Shown piece by piece: positions 17,151 to 26,681 of a stretch of DNA of 64,000 nt (its first letter is position 1; every line of letters begins with the position of its first letter). The position numbers and the translations under genes are program-made. The notes beneath the pieces were generated by a model that saw only the letters and a list, made by a program, of their open reading frames with translations, ran no database searches and was not told the DNA's origin. This stretch comes from Gemmataceae bacterium. Its GTDB lineage: Bacteria > Planctomycetota > Planctomycetia > Gemmatales > Gemmataceae. The DNA lies in contig JALHPZ010000026.1 of assembly GCA_022842245.1 (NCBI GenBank), positions 1 through 64,000 on the forward strand, in the 5' to 3' direction.

Positions 17151-18434
17151 ATGACCGCTCCCGCCCCTCCGCTCTCGCCGATCCGGTGGTGGATCTGCGG
17201 ACTCCTCCTGCTCGCCACCACGCTCAACTACATGGACCGCGTCGCCCTCAACCAGACGTCGGTCGAGGTGAAAAAGGCGTTTCAACTCACGGCCGAGGAC
17301 TGGGGCAACGTCGAGGCCGCCTTCTCCGTCGCCTTCGCCATCGGCACCATCTCCGCCGGCTGGCTCGTCGATCGCGTCGGCGTCTACTTCGTCTACCCGA
17401 CCCTCGTCGTCGGCTGGTCCGTCGCCGGCTTCCTCACCGGCTTCTCGAACGGCTACCTCTCCCTCCTCGGCTTCCGCTTCCTCCTTGGCCTCTTCGAAGC
17501 CGGCAACTGGCCCTGCGGCATCCGCACCACGCGCCAGGTCCTCCCGCCGGAAGAACGCCCCTTCGGCAACTCCCTCTTCCAGAGCGGAACCGCCATCGGC
17601 GCCATCGTCACGCCCTTCGTCGTCCTCGCTTGCATTCAGATACTCGGTCCGACGGACCCCGAATGGTGGCGCTGGCCCTTCCGCGTCATCGGCGTGCTCG
17701 GCCTGCTCTGGGTCGCGGCCTGGTTCGCCATCGCCCCGCGCGCCCTCGTCGACCGCCCGCCCGACGAATCGAAGACTCCGGCCCCCTTCTCCGCCATCTT
17801 CTCCGACGTGCGCTTCTGGCTCACCGTCGCCGTCGTCATCGCCGTCAACACCAGCTGGCACACCTTCCGCGCCTGGATGCCCTTCTTCCTCCGGGAAACC
17901 CGCGGCTACACCCCCGAAGAACTGCAATACTTCACCGTCGCGTATTACCTCTGCGCCGACGTCGGCACCTGGACCGTCGGCCTCGCCGTCGTCGCCATGA
18001 CGAAGCGCGGCCGCGAACTGCACCACGCCCGCCTGCTCGGCTTCGCCGCCTGTGTCGGCCTCGTGCTCGTCTCGCTCGCCATCCCGTTCGCCACCGACGG
18101 CTACCTGCTCGCCGCGGTCTTCTTCCTCTTCGCCTTCGGCGCCCTCGGCCTCTTCACTGCCTACTTCTCGCTCAGCCAGGAACTCTCCGGCGCCCACCAG
18201 GGCAAGGTGACGGGCACGCTCGGCTTCATCAACGCCATCTACCTCGCCGGCATGTACCGCGTGGAAGGGTTGATCGCGCACCAGCTCGGCCGCTACGAGC
18301 CGATCCTCGCCTGTGCCGGCCTGCCGGCGCTCGTCGCGTTCCTGCTCGTGTGGAAGTTCTGGAAGGCACCGGCGAAGGTCGAAGCTCAGCCGACGAATAC
18401 GCCGCCCGAGAATTCGACCTCGAACGCGGAGTGA
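17151..18434 (+). CDS. MFS transporter of the anion:cation symporter (ACS/hexuronate-type) family
   Basis: The 427-aa protein shows about twelve hydrophobic spans. The first loop carries LNYMDRVALNQTSVEVKKAF, the sequence around the first helix typical of ExuT/GudP-like sugar-acid carriers, and the helix 2-3 loop has GWLVDRVG. The family imports hexuronates, aldarates or galactonate with protons across the inner membrane. It starts 13 bases after the Cho-like gene. Its last 49 bases overlap the end of the convergent FG-GAP gene. Other enzymes in the window (YjhG-type dehydratase, enolase-superfamily enzyme) would suit a sugar-acid substrate, but they lie 20 kb away, so the link is speculative. 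Confidence 0.88.
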   Translation: MTAPAPPLSPIRWWICGLLLLATTLNYMDRVALNQTSVEVKKAFQLTAEDWGNVEAAFSVAFAIGTISAGWLVDRVGVYFVYPTLVVGWSVAGFLTGFSNGYLSLLGFRFLLGLFEAGNWPCGIRTTRQVLPPEERPFGNSLFQSGTAIGAIVTPFVVLACIQILGPTDPEWWRWPFRVIGVLGLLWVAAWFAIAPRALVDRPPDESKTPAPFSAIFSDVRFWLTVAVVIAVNTSWHTFRAWMPFFLRETRGYTPEELQYFTVAYYLCADVGTWTVGLAVVAMTKRGRELHHARLLGFAACVGLVLVSLAIPFATDGYLLAAVFFLFAFGALGLFTAYFSLSQELSGAHQGKVTGTLGFINAIYLAGMYRVEGLIAHQLGRYEPILACAGLPALVAFLLVWKFWKAPAKVEAQPTNTPPENSTSNAE

Positions 18435-21334
18435 AGCCGGAACGGCGACGGGATCGGTTCGAAGACCAGGTCGATGCCGCGATAGACGGCGAGATGCGCG
18501 GATTGCCCGGCCGCGGTGCCGACCACCACGTCGGCGTTCGTATCGCCTTCCAGATCGGTCACGCCGACGCGCACGCCGTTGCGCGCGGTCTCGTCGCCGG
18601 CGAAGAAATTCGCGAGCGGCCGGTATTCGTTCGATTGAATCAGGTTCGCCCCCGAGAGGACGAGCACGCGCGGCCCGCCGCCCGGCCCGCCCCCCGCGAT
18701 CAGGTCCGCGAAGCCGTCGGCGTCCACATCGCCCACCGCAATCACCGCGCCGTTCCGCAACGTCTCCTCGAAGACGAAGAAGTCGGCGAAGATGCGCGCG
18801 GGGTTCCCGGCCGCGACCGATGCGCCGTCGTACCCGGCCACGCGCGGGCCGCCGCCGATCCCGGCCGCGACGAGCAGGTCGGCGCGCCCGTCGCCCGACA
18901 GGTCGCCCAGGCTCGCGCGGGCACCGCCGCGGAAGTTCGGGTCGTCGATGCCGAAGAAATCGAGCAGCACGTTCGCCGCATCCCCGTTGCGGAACACGCG
19001 GACGCGCGGCCCGCCGCCCGTGTCCGGCGACACCACGATCTCGGCCACGCCGTCGCCGTCGAGATCCCCTGCCGCCACCAGCACGCCGCCCGTGAACGAC
19101 GGCTCGAACGCGGCAATCTCGCTGAGCAGTCCGCCCGTCGCCCCGTCGAACACCAGCACGATCGGCGCTCCGCCCGGCCCGTTGCCGGCGACCACGTCCG
19201 CCACGCCGTCGCCCGTCACGTCGCCGCGCGCGACGCGCACTTCGGTGAAGCCGTACGCGGACAGATCGAACGCCGCCGTCTCGTTCCCGCTCACCGCGTC
19301 GATCGTCCGAACCGCCGGTGCCCGGCCCGGTCCGCTGCCGACGGCGACGATCGAATTCACGACGCCGACCGGCTCCCCTTCGTAGATCGCCGTGAAGGTC
19401 GCATCCTGCGCGGGCGTCGGGATCGTGCGCACGCGATCCGTGGAACCGTCCGACCAGCGGCTGAAGGGAATCAGCAACCCGTTGACGCCGATCGTCTCCG
19501 ACGCGGCGAGATCTCGCTCGATTCCGACGACGCCGACGAACGAGACCGGCGTCGCCCGCGGCTGGCCGTCGAGCGCGATGGTCGCGCCGGGCGGATCGCT
19601 CGCCAGCGTCACGCCCGCCGTTTCCGGCAGGATGTCCCGCGTCGTCGTCACCGCGTGCCCGAACGAATCCCGCACCGTCAGGCTCACGCGATAGAACACG
19701 TTCGGCAGCGTGAACGGCGTCCGCGTCGGTATGACCACCGACCCGTCCGCGATGCCGCTCGTTTCCGGGAAGAACGGCCGTTGCACCGTCGGACCCGTGA
19801 AGTAGTCGATCCGCCACGTGAACGCGCTCGCCGGCAGCGCGCCGTCCTCGGCATCGGTGGCGCTCCCCGAGAATGCGATCGTCTGCCCCGCAAAGAACGT
19901 CGATCCCACCAGCGGCGTCTCGATCGTCGGCACCGGCCGCTGGTTCGTCGTCACCGTCAGCACCGCCGTCTCGCTCGTCACCGACCCGGCCGGGTTGCTC
20001 ACGATCACGCGAAACCGCGCCCCGTCGTCCGCCAGTTGCGGGTTCGCCAGCGTGTAGCTCGGCCCCGTTGCGCCCGGAATGTCCTGCTCGTTACGCTGCC
20101 ACTGGTAGCTTGGCGCGACCGTGCTGCTCGCCTCCACGCGGAATGTGACCTCTTCGCCCGGCAGTCGAATCGCGCTCGCCGGCTGGTCCGCGATCTGCGG
20201 CGCAGTCGTGAACGCGATCCGGTAGACCTTCCCGTCCCCGAACTGGATGTAATCGCGCCGCGCGAGCAGCAGCAGGCTGCCGTCCCGCGCCGGGTCGAGG
20301 TCGACGGTGCCGAACAGGCTCAGGCCGCTGGCGAACAGCGAGACCGCGCCGGTGTCCGGGTCGTACGTGCGGATCCAGTCGTTCACGAAGTCGGCGAAGA
20401 AGTAATCGCCCTGATAGTCCGCCGGGAACCGTGGCTCGTCCGTGCGGAAGAACGCGCCGCCGGTGATGGCGAAGCCGGCGTCCAGCCCCGGCCCGTGCGG
20501 GTACGCGAAGAGCGGGCGCGTGAAGTTGGGGAACGCCGCCGGGTTGAAATCCCCTTCCGTCTGCGGCCAGCCGTAGTTGCCGCCCGGTACCACCGCGTTG
20601 AACTCCTCGAAGCGGTCCTGCCCCACGTCGTTCACGAACAGCCGGTTCGTGTTCGGATCGATGTCGAAGTTGAACGGGTTGCGGAACCCGGCCGCGATGA
20701 TCGCGCGGTATTTACCCTGCGTCGCGGCGCTCAGCCCGCGGATGGACGCCGGATTGTCCGGCGGGATCGAGCCATCCGGGTTGATGCGCAGGATCTTGCC
20801 GAAGTAGGTCGTGGGGGATTGCGCGAGTTCGGGGCGGGCGTTGTCGCCGACGGAAACGTACAACTTGCCGTCGGGGCCGAACCGCATCGTGCCGCCGTTA
20901 TGGATCGTGAAGTCGGGTTCGAGCGGATCGAGCGTGAGGATGACGACTTCGGTCGCGGGGTTGATCGTGTCGCCGGCGGCGACGAACCGGCTGATGCGGT
21001 TGACGAACCCGCCGCCGGGCACGATGCGCGTGTAGTAGAGGTAGACGAACCCGTTGGCGGCGAAGTTGGGATCGAGCGCGAGGCCGACCAGCCCGCGCTC
21101 GCCGCGGAAGTCGACGGCGAGTTGCAATGCCAGCGACGTGTTCCGTCCGTCGGCGGAGACGATCTTCACCGTGCCCGCCTGCTCCGCGATGAACAGCCGC
21201 CCGTCCGGCGCCTCTTCCAGCACGGTCGCCTGCACGAGATCGCCGACGACTTCGGAGACGGTGAACCCCGGCGGCAGCGTGACGGGCACGCATCGGTCTT
21301 CGAGTTCGAACGCGGACGATCCCAATCGGGGCAT
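18386..21334 (-). CDS. Secreted glucose/sorbosone dehydrogenase-like protein with Ig/PKD-like and FG-GAP repeats
   Basis: The 982-aa product begins FELEDRCVPVTLPPGFTV, the surface-protein LEDR motif running directly into a PQQ-type glucose/sorbosone dehydrogenase propeller (GRLFIAEQAGTVKIV, GERGLVGLALDPNF, GTMRFGPDGKLYVSVGDN, roughly residues 20-360). An Ig-like domain (SYQWQRNEQDIPGATGPSYT) and a PKD-like region follow. The last third is a run of FG-GAP/VCBS repeats with Ca-binding-type D-x-D-x-D-G cores (ARGDVTGDGVADVVAGNGPG, AAGDLDGDGVAEIVV, ALGDLSGDGRADLLVA-like units). It ends GGVFVG exactly as the giant protein at 43960-49719 does. Extracellular or cell-surface sugar oxidation or carbohydrate binding is plausible; catalysis is unproven. 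Confidence 0.88.
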   Translation of the reverse strand: MPRLGSSAFELEDRCVPVTLPPGFTVSEVVGDLVQATVLEEAPDGRLFIAEQAGTVKIVSADGRNTSLALQLAVDFRGERGLVGLALDPNFAANGFVYLYYTRIVPGGGFVNRISRFVAAGDTINPATEVVILTLDPLEPDFTIHNGGTMRFGPDGKLYVSVGDNARPELAQSPTTYFGKILRINPDGSIPPDNPASIRGLSAATQGKYRAIIAAGFRNPFNFDIDPNTNRLFVNDVGQDRFEEFNAVVPGGNYGWPQTEGDFNPAAFPNFTRPLFAYPHGPGLDAGFAITGGAFFRTDEPRFPADYQGDYFFADFVNDWIRTYDPDTGAVSLFASGLSLFGTVDLDPARDGSLLLLARRDYIQFGDGKVYRIAFTTAPQIADQPASAIRLPGEEVTFRVEASSTVAPSYQWQRNEQDIPGATGPSYTLANPQLADDGARFRVIVSNPAGSVTSETAVLTVTTNQRPVPTIETPLVGSTFFAGQTIAFSGSATDAEDGALPASAFTWRIDYFTGPTVQRPFFPETSGIADGSVVIPTRTPFTLPNVFYRVSLTVRDSFGHAVTTTRDILPETAGVTLASDPPGATIALDGQPRATPVSFVGVVGIERDLAASETIGVNGLLIPFSRWSDGSTDRVRTIPTPAQDATFTAIYEGEPVGVVNSIVAVGSGPGRAPAVRTIDAVSGNETAAFDLSAYGFTEVRVARGDVTGDGVADVVAGNGPGGAPIVLVFDGATGGLLSEIAAFEPSFTGGVLVAAGDLDGDGVAEIVVSPDTGGGPRVRVFRNGDAANVLLDFFGIDDPNFRGGARASLGDLSGDGRADLLVAAGIGGGPRVAGYDGASVAAGNPARIFADFFVFEETLRNGAVIAVGDVDADGFADLIAGGGPGGGPRVLVLSGANLIQSNEYRPLANFFAGDETARNGVRVGVTDLEGDTNADVVVGTAAGQSAHLAVYRGIDLVFEPIPSPFRLHSAFEVEFSGGVFVG

Positions 21335-21439
21335 GGACGCACTCGCAGGCGGACGAATTCCGCCAACTTAACAAGCGGAATCGGAGGTCGGAAGCCCCGA
21401 CGGATTGAAATCGACCTGCACGATTGTGCCGAACGAGTA

Positions 21440-24148
21440 TCAGTCCCGACGACGTCGCTTACGGGGGCGTTCGTCCTCGTCCGCTTCGTCATCATCGTTA
21501 CGATCGCGCCTCCGTTCCGAACGGCGTCCGGGTCGTTCGGCCCGTTCCGTTCTGCGAGGGGTTTTCGATCTGCGGGATCCCTTCCGGAGCAACGCGAGTA
21601 CCGCGATCCCGATCGCGCTCAATAGCGCGACGATGAACGACCCGATCACCCAATTCGAATAAGGCTGTGGGGCAACCTCCTTCTCCACATACTCATGGAA
21701 CGGCTTCAGCGGCACCTGCGGGATACTGCCGGTCTGATCGATCGGAATGTCCGGATAAACGTCCCCCTCCATCCAGCGGAGTTTTCCGCCGTATTGATCC
21801 AGTTCCTCGACGATGTTGATCGCGCAATCCGCCATCTTGTCCTTGCCGACCCTCATGACCTTGAAATGGACGTATCCGCGGAACGGCTTCGATTCCGATT
21901 CCTTCATCCGGGCGAGGGCTTTGGACGCCAGTTCCGGCTTGGAGTAAAATTTGATTTTGAGCGATTGGCCTTCGAGATCGGTCAATGTCCATTGGCTGAC
22001 CTCGATGGTTCCCGCGTTCGTTTCGACCCGTGCGGGTTCAATCGCATGGATCAACACCTTCCATTTCCACTCACGACGGATGTTGTTACCGGGAGCATTC
22101 GAAACCGTACGGACCTCGGCTTTCTGATAGATCAGTTCCTGCTTGTACTGGTTCTTGAGCCGGACATCGGGTTCCGGAACTCCGATCTGCTTGAAATCCG
22201 GAGCCTCCGATTTGAAACGGGCTCCGGCGGTGTGGCCGTCGTGCTGAACGAAATCCGTCACGGCACAGACCACGGTCCTGCCATCGAGGCAGATCGGACG
22301 AAAGGTAATCTGACCCGGAACGCCTTCGGCTGGTTTGCGGGCGAGCAACTCTTCGATCTGAACTCCCAATTCCGGCCGGGCGAGCAAGCGAATCGACGTC
22401 AGCCGTTCACCGAGGAGATTCTTGACGATGAGATTCTTCAACGTCTGGGGTTTCCCCTGATCGCGTATCACCTCGTCCTTGATCTCCGCCACGATCAGCA
22501 ATCGCTCGGACGTGCCCCATAAGACCGAATGGGGCTTGGTTCGGAACGGCTCTTCGAATTTCCTCTCCTCGTCCTCGTCGACAGGGCGGGATAACCCCGG
22601 CTGCGGTGCGACGTAAATCTTCGCTTTCTTTTCCCGCTGGAACGTCGTTGCGGCATTCCCGTCGAGTTCGATCAAACTCACTTCGTCAACGACGAACTGT
22701 TTCTGTTTGGCGTACGGTGACCATTGAACCGAGCCTTTGAGCCGCAGCGCCAGTCGGCAATCGGTGACGCCGGCTGCGCGCAGCCGCGAGTGCAGCGCCT
22801 TGTCGACCATGAACTTGAGCCCGCCGAGGAACAAGCCATCGCCATCGCACGCCCGCAATTCGTATTCGTCGGGCGATCGACCGAGCAGAAAGTTGACCAA
22901 CAGCACATCCGTGGTGAAGGTCTTCCCGACGTTGGCGTCGGCGGTTCGATTGAGAATCTCGGCGTCGATATTGCCTTCCGGAGTCGGGCCGAGCAACGTC
23001 GCGACGGGCGGCAGGGGAAGCCCTTTCACGGACTTGAGGCCGTAATAACCCGGATCCCGCCAGGTCGGGGAGATGTTCGTCGTCCCTCCGGTCGAACGCG
23101 TCACGGCGATCCGAACCGGTGCCGTGGCTTTCTTCGCACCCGTCTTCGGTTCGATGGTCGCCTGATACCAGATATGAGTCCCCTTCGGCTTCGGAATTTC
23201 CGCGCGGTACGTCTCGTCCTCCGGGTGGTAAACGAGTTTCAATTCGACGGCATCGGTCATCTCCGAGACGCGGCGCGCCAGCCGCCGATCGGGGGCCGGC
23301 GCGAAGTGCGCGGTCAGCGTCCGCAACCGGGCGGACGGGTCCGCGAGCGGAATCGTCAATCGCAGGACCGGCGGGTCGCCGGGCGGCAGTTCGATTTTCG
23401 GCAGCGCCGCATGGATGTCTTCGACGACAGCGCGAACCTTGACCGGCGGGATGGCAAAACCGATCCCGGCACCGAGAACCGAACTTACGGCAACACCGAC
23501 CAACTTGCCATCGGCAGAAACGACCGGTCCGCCGCTGTTGCCCGGATTGAGCGCCCCGTTGATCTGAACGGCCGCAAGTTCACCCGAGTCGTCGACCCGG
23601 TTGCTGGCGACGCTGCCGATCCCGATCGAATGTTCCGGGTTGCGCTTCGAGGCCGCGAGCGCGTCGCCGAAGGGAAACCCGCAGACGTAGACCGGTGCGG
23701 TTTCGGGCAGCCGGTCGGCCCCTTTCAGTTCGAGGGGCTTGGGCAGGGGGCGGACGGCCTTCACCTTGAGCAGCGCCAGGTCCGCGATCGGATCGGCATG
23801 GATGATCTCGGCCCGCGTCGACCATTCGGTCGGGGCTCCGCTGTCGAAGACCACATTGACGTTGAACGTCGGTCCGCGCATCATCCCGAATCCGCCGAAA
23901 ATGATGCTGCCTTCCTCCAATTGCGGTTCGACGACGTGCTGGTTCGTGACGATGTAGCCGTAATCCTTCCCCGCCTGGACCACTAAACCCGTACCGGAAA
24001 AGTTGTAGCCCTGTGCGCCAACCTTCACGAAAACGGTCGCCGACTTGAGCGATTTGAGAACTTCGGGTTTCAACCCGTTGCCTTGAGCCGCGAGATTTCC
24101 ACCAAAGACGAAACCGAGCAGGGCCAGGGCCGCAAGTGAACGAATCAT
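21440..24148 (-). CDS. Membrane-tethered trypsin-like serine protease
   Basis: The 902-aa protein has a signal peptide, then an S1C/DegP-like protease domain (about 30-240). The catalytic triad is visible as His71 (TNQHVVEP), Asp123 (ADLALLKV) and Ser205 (NPGNSGGPVV). No PDZ domain was recognised after it; instead about 550 residues of beta-rich sequence of unknown type follow. Near the C-terminus lies one membrane span (NWVIGSFIVALLSAIGIAVL) and a highly basic tail rich in Arg/Asp, which by the positive-inside rule is cytoplasmic. The protease would thus face the periplasm, anchored at its C-terminal end. It converges with no gene and is divergent from aroDE. Confidence 0.85.
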   Translation of the reverse strand: MIRSLAALALLGFVFGGNLAAQGNGLKPEVLKSLKSATVFVKVGAQGYNFSGTGLVVQAGKDYGYIVTNQHVVEPQLEEGSIIFGGFGMMRGPTFNVNVVFDSGAPTEWSTRAEIIHADPIADLALLKVKAVRPLPKPLELKGADRLPETAPVYVCGFPFGDALAASKRNPEHSIGIGSVASNRVDDSGELAAVQINGALNPGNSGGPVVSADGKLVGVAVSSVLGAGIGFAIPPVKVRAVVEDIHAALPKIELPPGDPPVLRLTIPLADPSARLRTLTAHFAPAPDRRLARRVSEMTDAVELKLVYHPEDETYRAEIPKPKGTHIWYQATIEPKTGAKKATAPVRIAVTRSTGGTTNISPTWRDPGYYGLKSVKGLPLPPVATLLGPTPEGNIDAEILNRTADANVGKTFTTDVLLVNFLLGRSPDEYELRACDGDGLFLGGLKFMVDKALHSRLRAAGVTDCRLALRLKGSVQWSPYAKQKQFVVDEVSLIELDGNAATTFQREKKAKIYVAPQPGLSRPVDEDEERKFEEPFRTKPHSVLWGTSERLLIVAEIKDEVIRDQGKPQTLKNLIVKNLLGERLTSIRLLARPELGVQIEELLARKPAEGVPGQITFRPICLDGRTVVCAVTDFVQHDGHTAGARFKSEAPDFKQIGVPEPDVRLKNQYKQELIYQKAEVRTVSNAPGNNIRREWKWKVLIHAIEPARVETNAGTIEVSQWTLTDLEGQSLKIKFYSKPELASKALARMKESESKPFRGYVHFKVMRVGKDKMADCAINIVEELDQYGGKLRWMEGDVYPDIPIDQTGSIPQVPLKPFHEYVEKEVAPQPYSNWVIGSFIVALLSAIGIAVLALLRKGSRRSKTPRRTERAERPGRRSERRRDRNDDDEADEDERPRKRRRRD

Positions 24149-24318
24149 GGCCGTGCATCCGATGGTTCGTGTAACCGCGATCGATGCCCGCCAGCGTACC
24201 GGTTCGCTCTGCGATTCGCTATTGAAAAACGTTTCGACCCGTTCGCGGCACGGGATCGCGTACGATCGGAACCTGACTCGACGAAGTGCTCCGGGTCGCG
24301 ATAAACAAACAAATGTAC

Positions 24319-24324
24319 ATTATA
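24319..24324 (-). promoter_or_regulatory. Possible -10 box upstream of the protease gene
   Basis: The minus strand reads GGATATAATGTAC, a perfect TATAAT within an AT-rich patch that stands out in this GC-rich region, about 170 bases before the protease ATG. No good -35 hexamer lies 16-18 bases upstream of it, so the call is tentative. Confidence 0.3.
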
Positions 24325-24441
24325 TCCGGTCCCGCAAACCGGGTGGCCGGAACGATCCGTTTGGGGTCGTCCCGAACACGTTGAATTCGCCGTAAGCCCT
24401 TGCAGGGTCCGTGTCGGCCGGAGTGGGTCCGGAAAAACGGG

Positions 24442-24483
24442 AGTGGGTCCGCCGGGGGGTGGCGCGGGAGCGGCGGACCCACT
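24442..24483. repeat. 42-bp hairpin repeat, copy 1 (upstream of aroDE)
   Basis: Arms AGTGGGTCCGCC and GGCGGACCCACT are perfect 12-base inverted repeats around an 18-base G-rich loop. The whole 42 bases occur again without a mismatch at 54663-54704. A partial arm, GGAGTGGGTCCGGA, precedes it by about 20 bases in both copies. It lies 105 bases before the aroDE start, so it would be in the leader or promoter region. It could be an REP/MITE-type element or a structural RNA or regulatory hairpin. Confidence 0.85.
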
Positions 24484-24588
24484 CGGGGGCACGGATCGCG
24501 GGTATCGCGGCGGCGGCGTCTTGTTGGGGCGGCCTGGCGGCTGTACCGTAAAGGCGTTCGCTCCTTTCCCACCCGTCGAGTCGTCGCC

Positions 24589-26145
24589 ATGGCATTGCCG
24601 GACGTGGATCGCGTCGCCGTCGTCATCGGCCGTACGCGGCACAAGATGGTCGTCGTCGAACTCGAGGAGGCGGTCCGCCGCGGGGCGCAGTTCATCGAAC
24701 TGCGCCTGGACTTCCTCTCGAAGGCGGTCGACTTCACGCGGCTGTCGCCGCACAAGCGCTGCCCGTGGCTGGCGACGTTCCGGCGCGTGGACGAGGGCGG
24801 CCGGCACCCGTGCAAGGAAGACGAGCGCATCGCCGTGCTGCGGCAGGCGATCGTGTCGGGACACTTCGAGTGGGTGGACCTCGAGACGGACATCGCCGAC
24901 GGCGTGCGGCGCTTCGGCAAGGTGAAGCGCGTCATCAGCTACCACAACATGAAGGAGACGCCCGAGGACCTCGATTCGATCTACGAGCGGATGCTGCGGC
25001 AGGACGGCGACGTGTACAAGCTGGCGGTGATGGCGAACAGCGTGGCGGACCTGGAGAAGATCCTGCGCATCCAGCGGACGGCCCCGAAACCGACGATCGC
25101 GTTCGCCATGGGGGACCTGGGGCTGCCGACGCGCTACACGGCGCTCAAGTACGGCGCGCCATGGATCTACGCGGCGTTCAACCGCGAGCGCGGCATCGCC
25201 CCCGGCCTGCCCGCGCTCGACGACTTCAAGACCACCTATCCCGTCCGCTCCATCAATTCGCAGACGGAGGTGTTCGGCCTGCTTGGCGATCCCGTCGGGC
25301 ACAGCTTCAGTCCGATCCTGCACAACCACATGTACCTGCGGACGAAGACGAACGCGATCTACCTGCCGTTCCGCGTGCCGCGCGGGATGCTCTCCGACGC
25401 GCTCAAGGTCTTCGAGGCGATTCCCGTGAGCGGGTACAGCGTGACGATCCCGCACAAGGAGGACGCGGCGGCGCTGGCGACCGAGAAGGAGTCGTTCGTG
25501 AAGCTCTCCGGCTCGGCGAACACGCTCGTGCGACGGCCGAACGGCGAGTTCTTCGCCGCGAACTCCGACAACTCCGCCGCCGTGGATTCGCTGAAAGCGC
25601 ACCTGACGGAGTGGTACCCGGACGGCGACGCGCCGCAGCTCAACCAACTCGCAATCCTGATCCTCGGCAGCGGCGGCGTGGCGCGCGCCATCGCCCACGC
25701 GCTGCACAAGGAAGGCGCGAACCTGACGATCTCGGCGCGGAATATCGATAAAGGCGCCGCCATCGCCGACGAGGTGCATTGCAAGGTGATCGACTGGCAG
25801 GGCCGGCACAACGTCCACCACGATGTCGTCGTGAACTGCACGCCGGTGGGCATGCACCCGAACGTGAACGAGACGCCGTTCCACCGCAGCGCCATCGTGC
25901 CGGGCCGGATCGTGTTCGACACGATCTACAACCCCGAGACGACGCTTCTTATTCGCGAAGCGAAGGAGACCGGTTGCAAGGTCATCACGGGCGTGGACAT
26001 GTTCGTGCGACAGGCGGCGAGGCAGATCGAGCTGTTCACCGGCGCCACACCGAAGCTCGAAACGATGCGCGAGATCATGCGCAAGGCGCTGTCGCCCATC
26101 TCGCGGGCGCTCGAAGAGGAAGCCGAAAAGTCGGCATCATCATGA
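24589..26145 (+). CDS. aroDE: Bifunctional 3-dehydroquinate dehydratase (type I) / shikimate dehydrogenase
   Basis: Start chosen at ATG 24589, since the upstream open frame runs through the hairpin repeat. The 518-aa protein joins two shikimate-pathway enzymes. The first half is an AroD type I barrel with FIELRLDFLS, the catalytic His in VISYHNM and the Schiff-base Lys in VYKLAVMANS. From about residue 225 (EVFGLLGDPVGHSFSPILHN) it is AroE, with the catalytic Lys in GYSVTIPHKE and the NADP-binding GSGGVARAIA. It converts 3-dehydroquinate to shikimate, in two steps. The layout mirrors plant DHQ-SDH and some planctomycete and chlamydial fusions. The next gene, aroK, begins within its stop codon, so consecutive pathway steps are translationally coupled. 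Confidence 0.93.
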   Translation: MALPDVDRVAVVIGRTRHKMVVVELEEAVRRGAQFIELRLDFLSKAVDFTRLSPHKRCPWLATFRRVDEGGRHPCKEDERIAVLRQAIVSGHFEWVDLETDIADGVRRFGKVKRVISYHNMKETPEDLDSIYERMLRQDGDVYKLAVMANSVADLEKILRIQRTAPKPTIAFAMGDLGLPTRYTALKYGAPWIYAAFNRERGIAPGLPALDDFKTTYPVRSINSQTEVFGLLGDPVGHSFSPILHNHMYLRTKTNAIYLPFRVPRGMLSDALKVFEAIPVSGYSVTIPHKEDAAALATEKESFVKLSGSANTLVRRPNGEFFAANSDNSAAVDSLKAHLTEWYPDGDAPQLNQLAILILGSGGVARAIAHALHKEGANLTISARNIDKGAAIADEVHCKVIDWQGRHNVHHDVVVNCTPVGMHPNVNETPFHRSAIVPGRIVFDTIYNPETTLLIREAKETGCKVITGVDMFVRQAARQIELFTGATPKLETMREIMRKALSPISRALEEEAEKSASS

Positions 26146-26681
26146 ACCCGGCTCGCATTTTCCTGATCGGCTATCGTGGTTCCGGCAAGACGACCGTCGG
26201 CCCGCTGGTGGCGCGGCGGCTGAGTTGGGAGTTCGTGGACGCCGACGTTCTTCTCGAATCGCGCGCCGGGCGCAGCATTGCCGCGATTTTCGCGACCGAC
26301 GGCGAACGCGCGTTCCGCGACCTCGAATCCGCGACACTGGCCGAACTCGCCGATCGCGAGAACGTGGTCGTCTCGACCGGCGGCGGCGTCATCCTTCGCC
26401 CCGAGAATCGCGAGCGGTTGACCATGCGCGGCTTCGTGGCGTGGCTGGACGCCCCCGCCGAACTGCTCTGGCAGCGAATGCAGGCGGATCCGAAAACCGC
26501 GAACAATCGACCGAACCTGACCGCGGCCGGCGGCCTCCACGAGGTGAAGGAACTGCTCGCCGCGCGCGAACCGCTCTATCGTGCCACCGCGCATGCGTCT
26601 TTCCCGGCGGATCGGTCGCCGGAATGGCTCGCGGACGCTATCGTTCAGGTATGCAATGGTGGTTCCAGATCCCACTCGTGA
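26142..26681 (+). CDS. aroK: Shikimate kinase
   Basis: From ATG 26142 (ATGA overlap with aroDE) the product is 179 aa, the usual size. It has the Walker A loop GYRGSGKTTVG, the shikimate-binding DAD region (FVDADVLLE), the GGG motif VVSTGGGVIL, and a lid containing R...NNRPNL. The enzyme phosphorylates shikimate to shikimate 3-phosphate in the cytoplasm, directly following the product of aroDE. Its 3' end overlaps the prepilin peptidase gene by 31 bases. Confidence 0.93.
   Translation: MNPARIFLIGYRGSGKTTVGPLVARRLSWEFVDADVLLESRAGRSIAAIFATDGERAFRDLESATLAELADRENVVVSTGGGVILRPENRERLTMRGFVAWLDAPAELLWQRMQADPKTANNRPNLTAAGGLHEVKELLAAREPLYRATAHASFPADRSPEWLADAIVQVCNGGSRSHS

Noticed and set aside
15891-19817. 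Minus-strand open frame of 1308 codons
   Set aside because: It covers the Cho-like and MFS genes in antisense with Arg/Ala/Gly-dominated sequence and no recognisable fold.
17186-21625. Open frame of 1479 codons on the plus strand covering the transporter and the FG-GAP gene
   Set aside because: It is extremely Arg-rich without domains and lies out of frame over two well-supported genes; long antisense or shifted frames are expected at this GC content.
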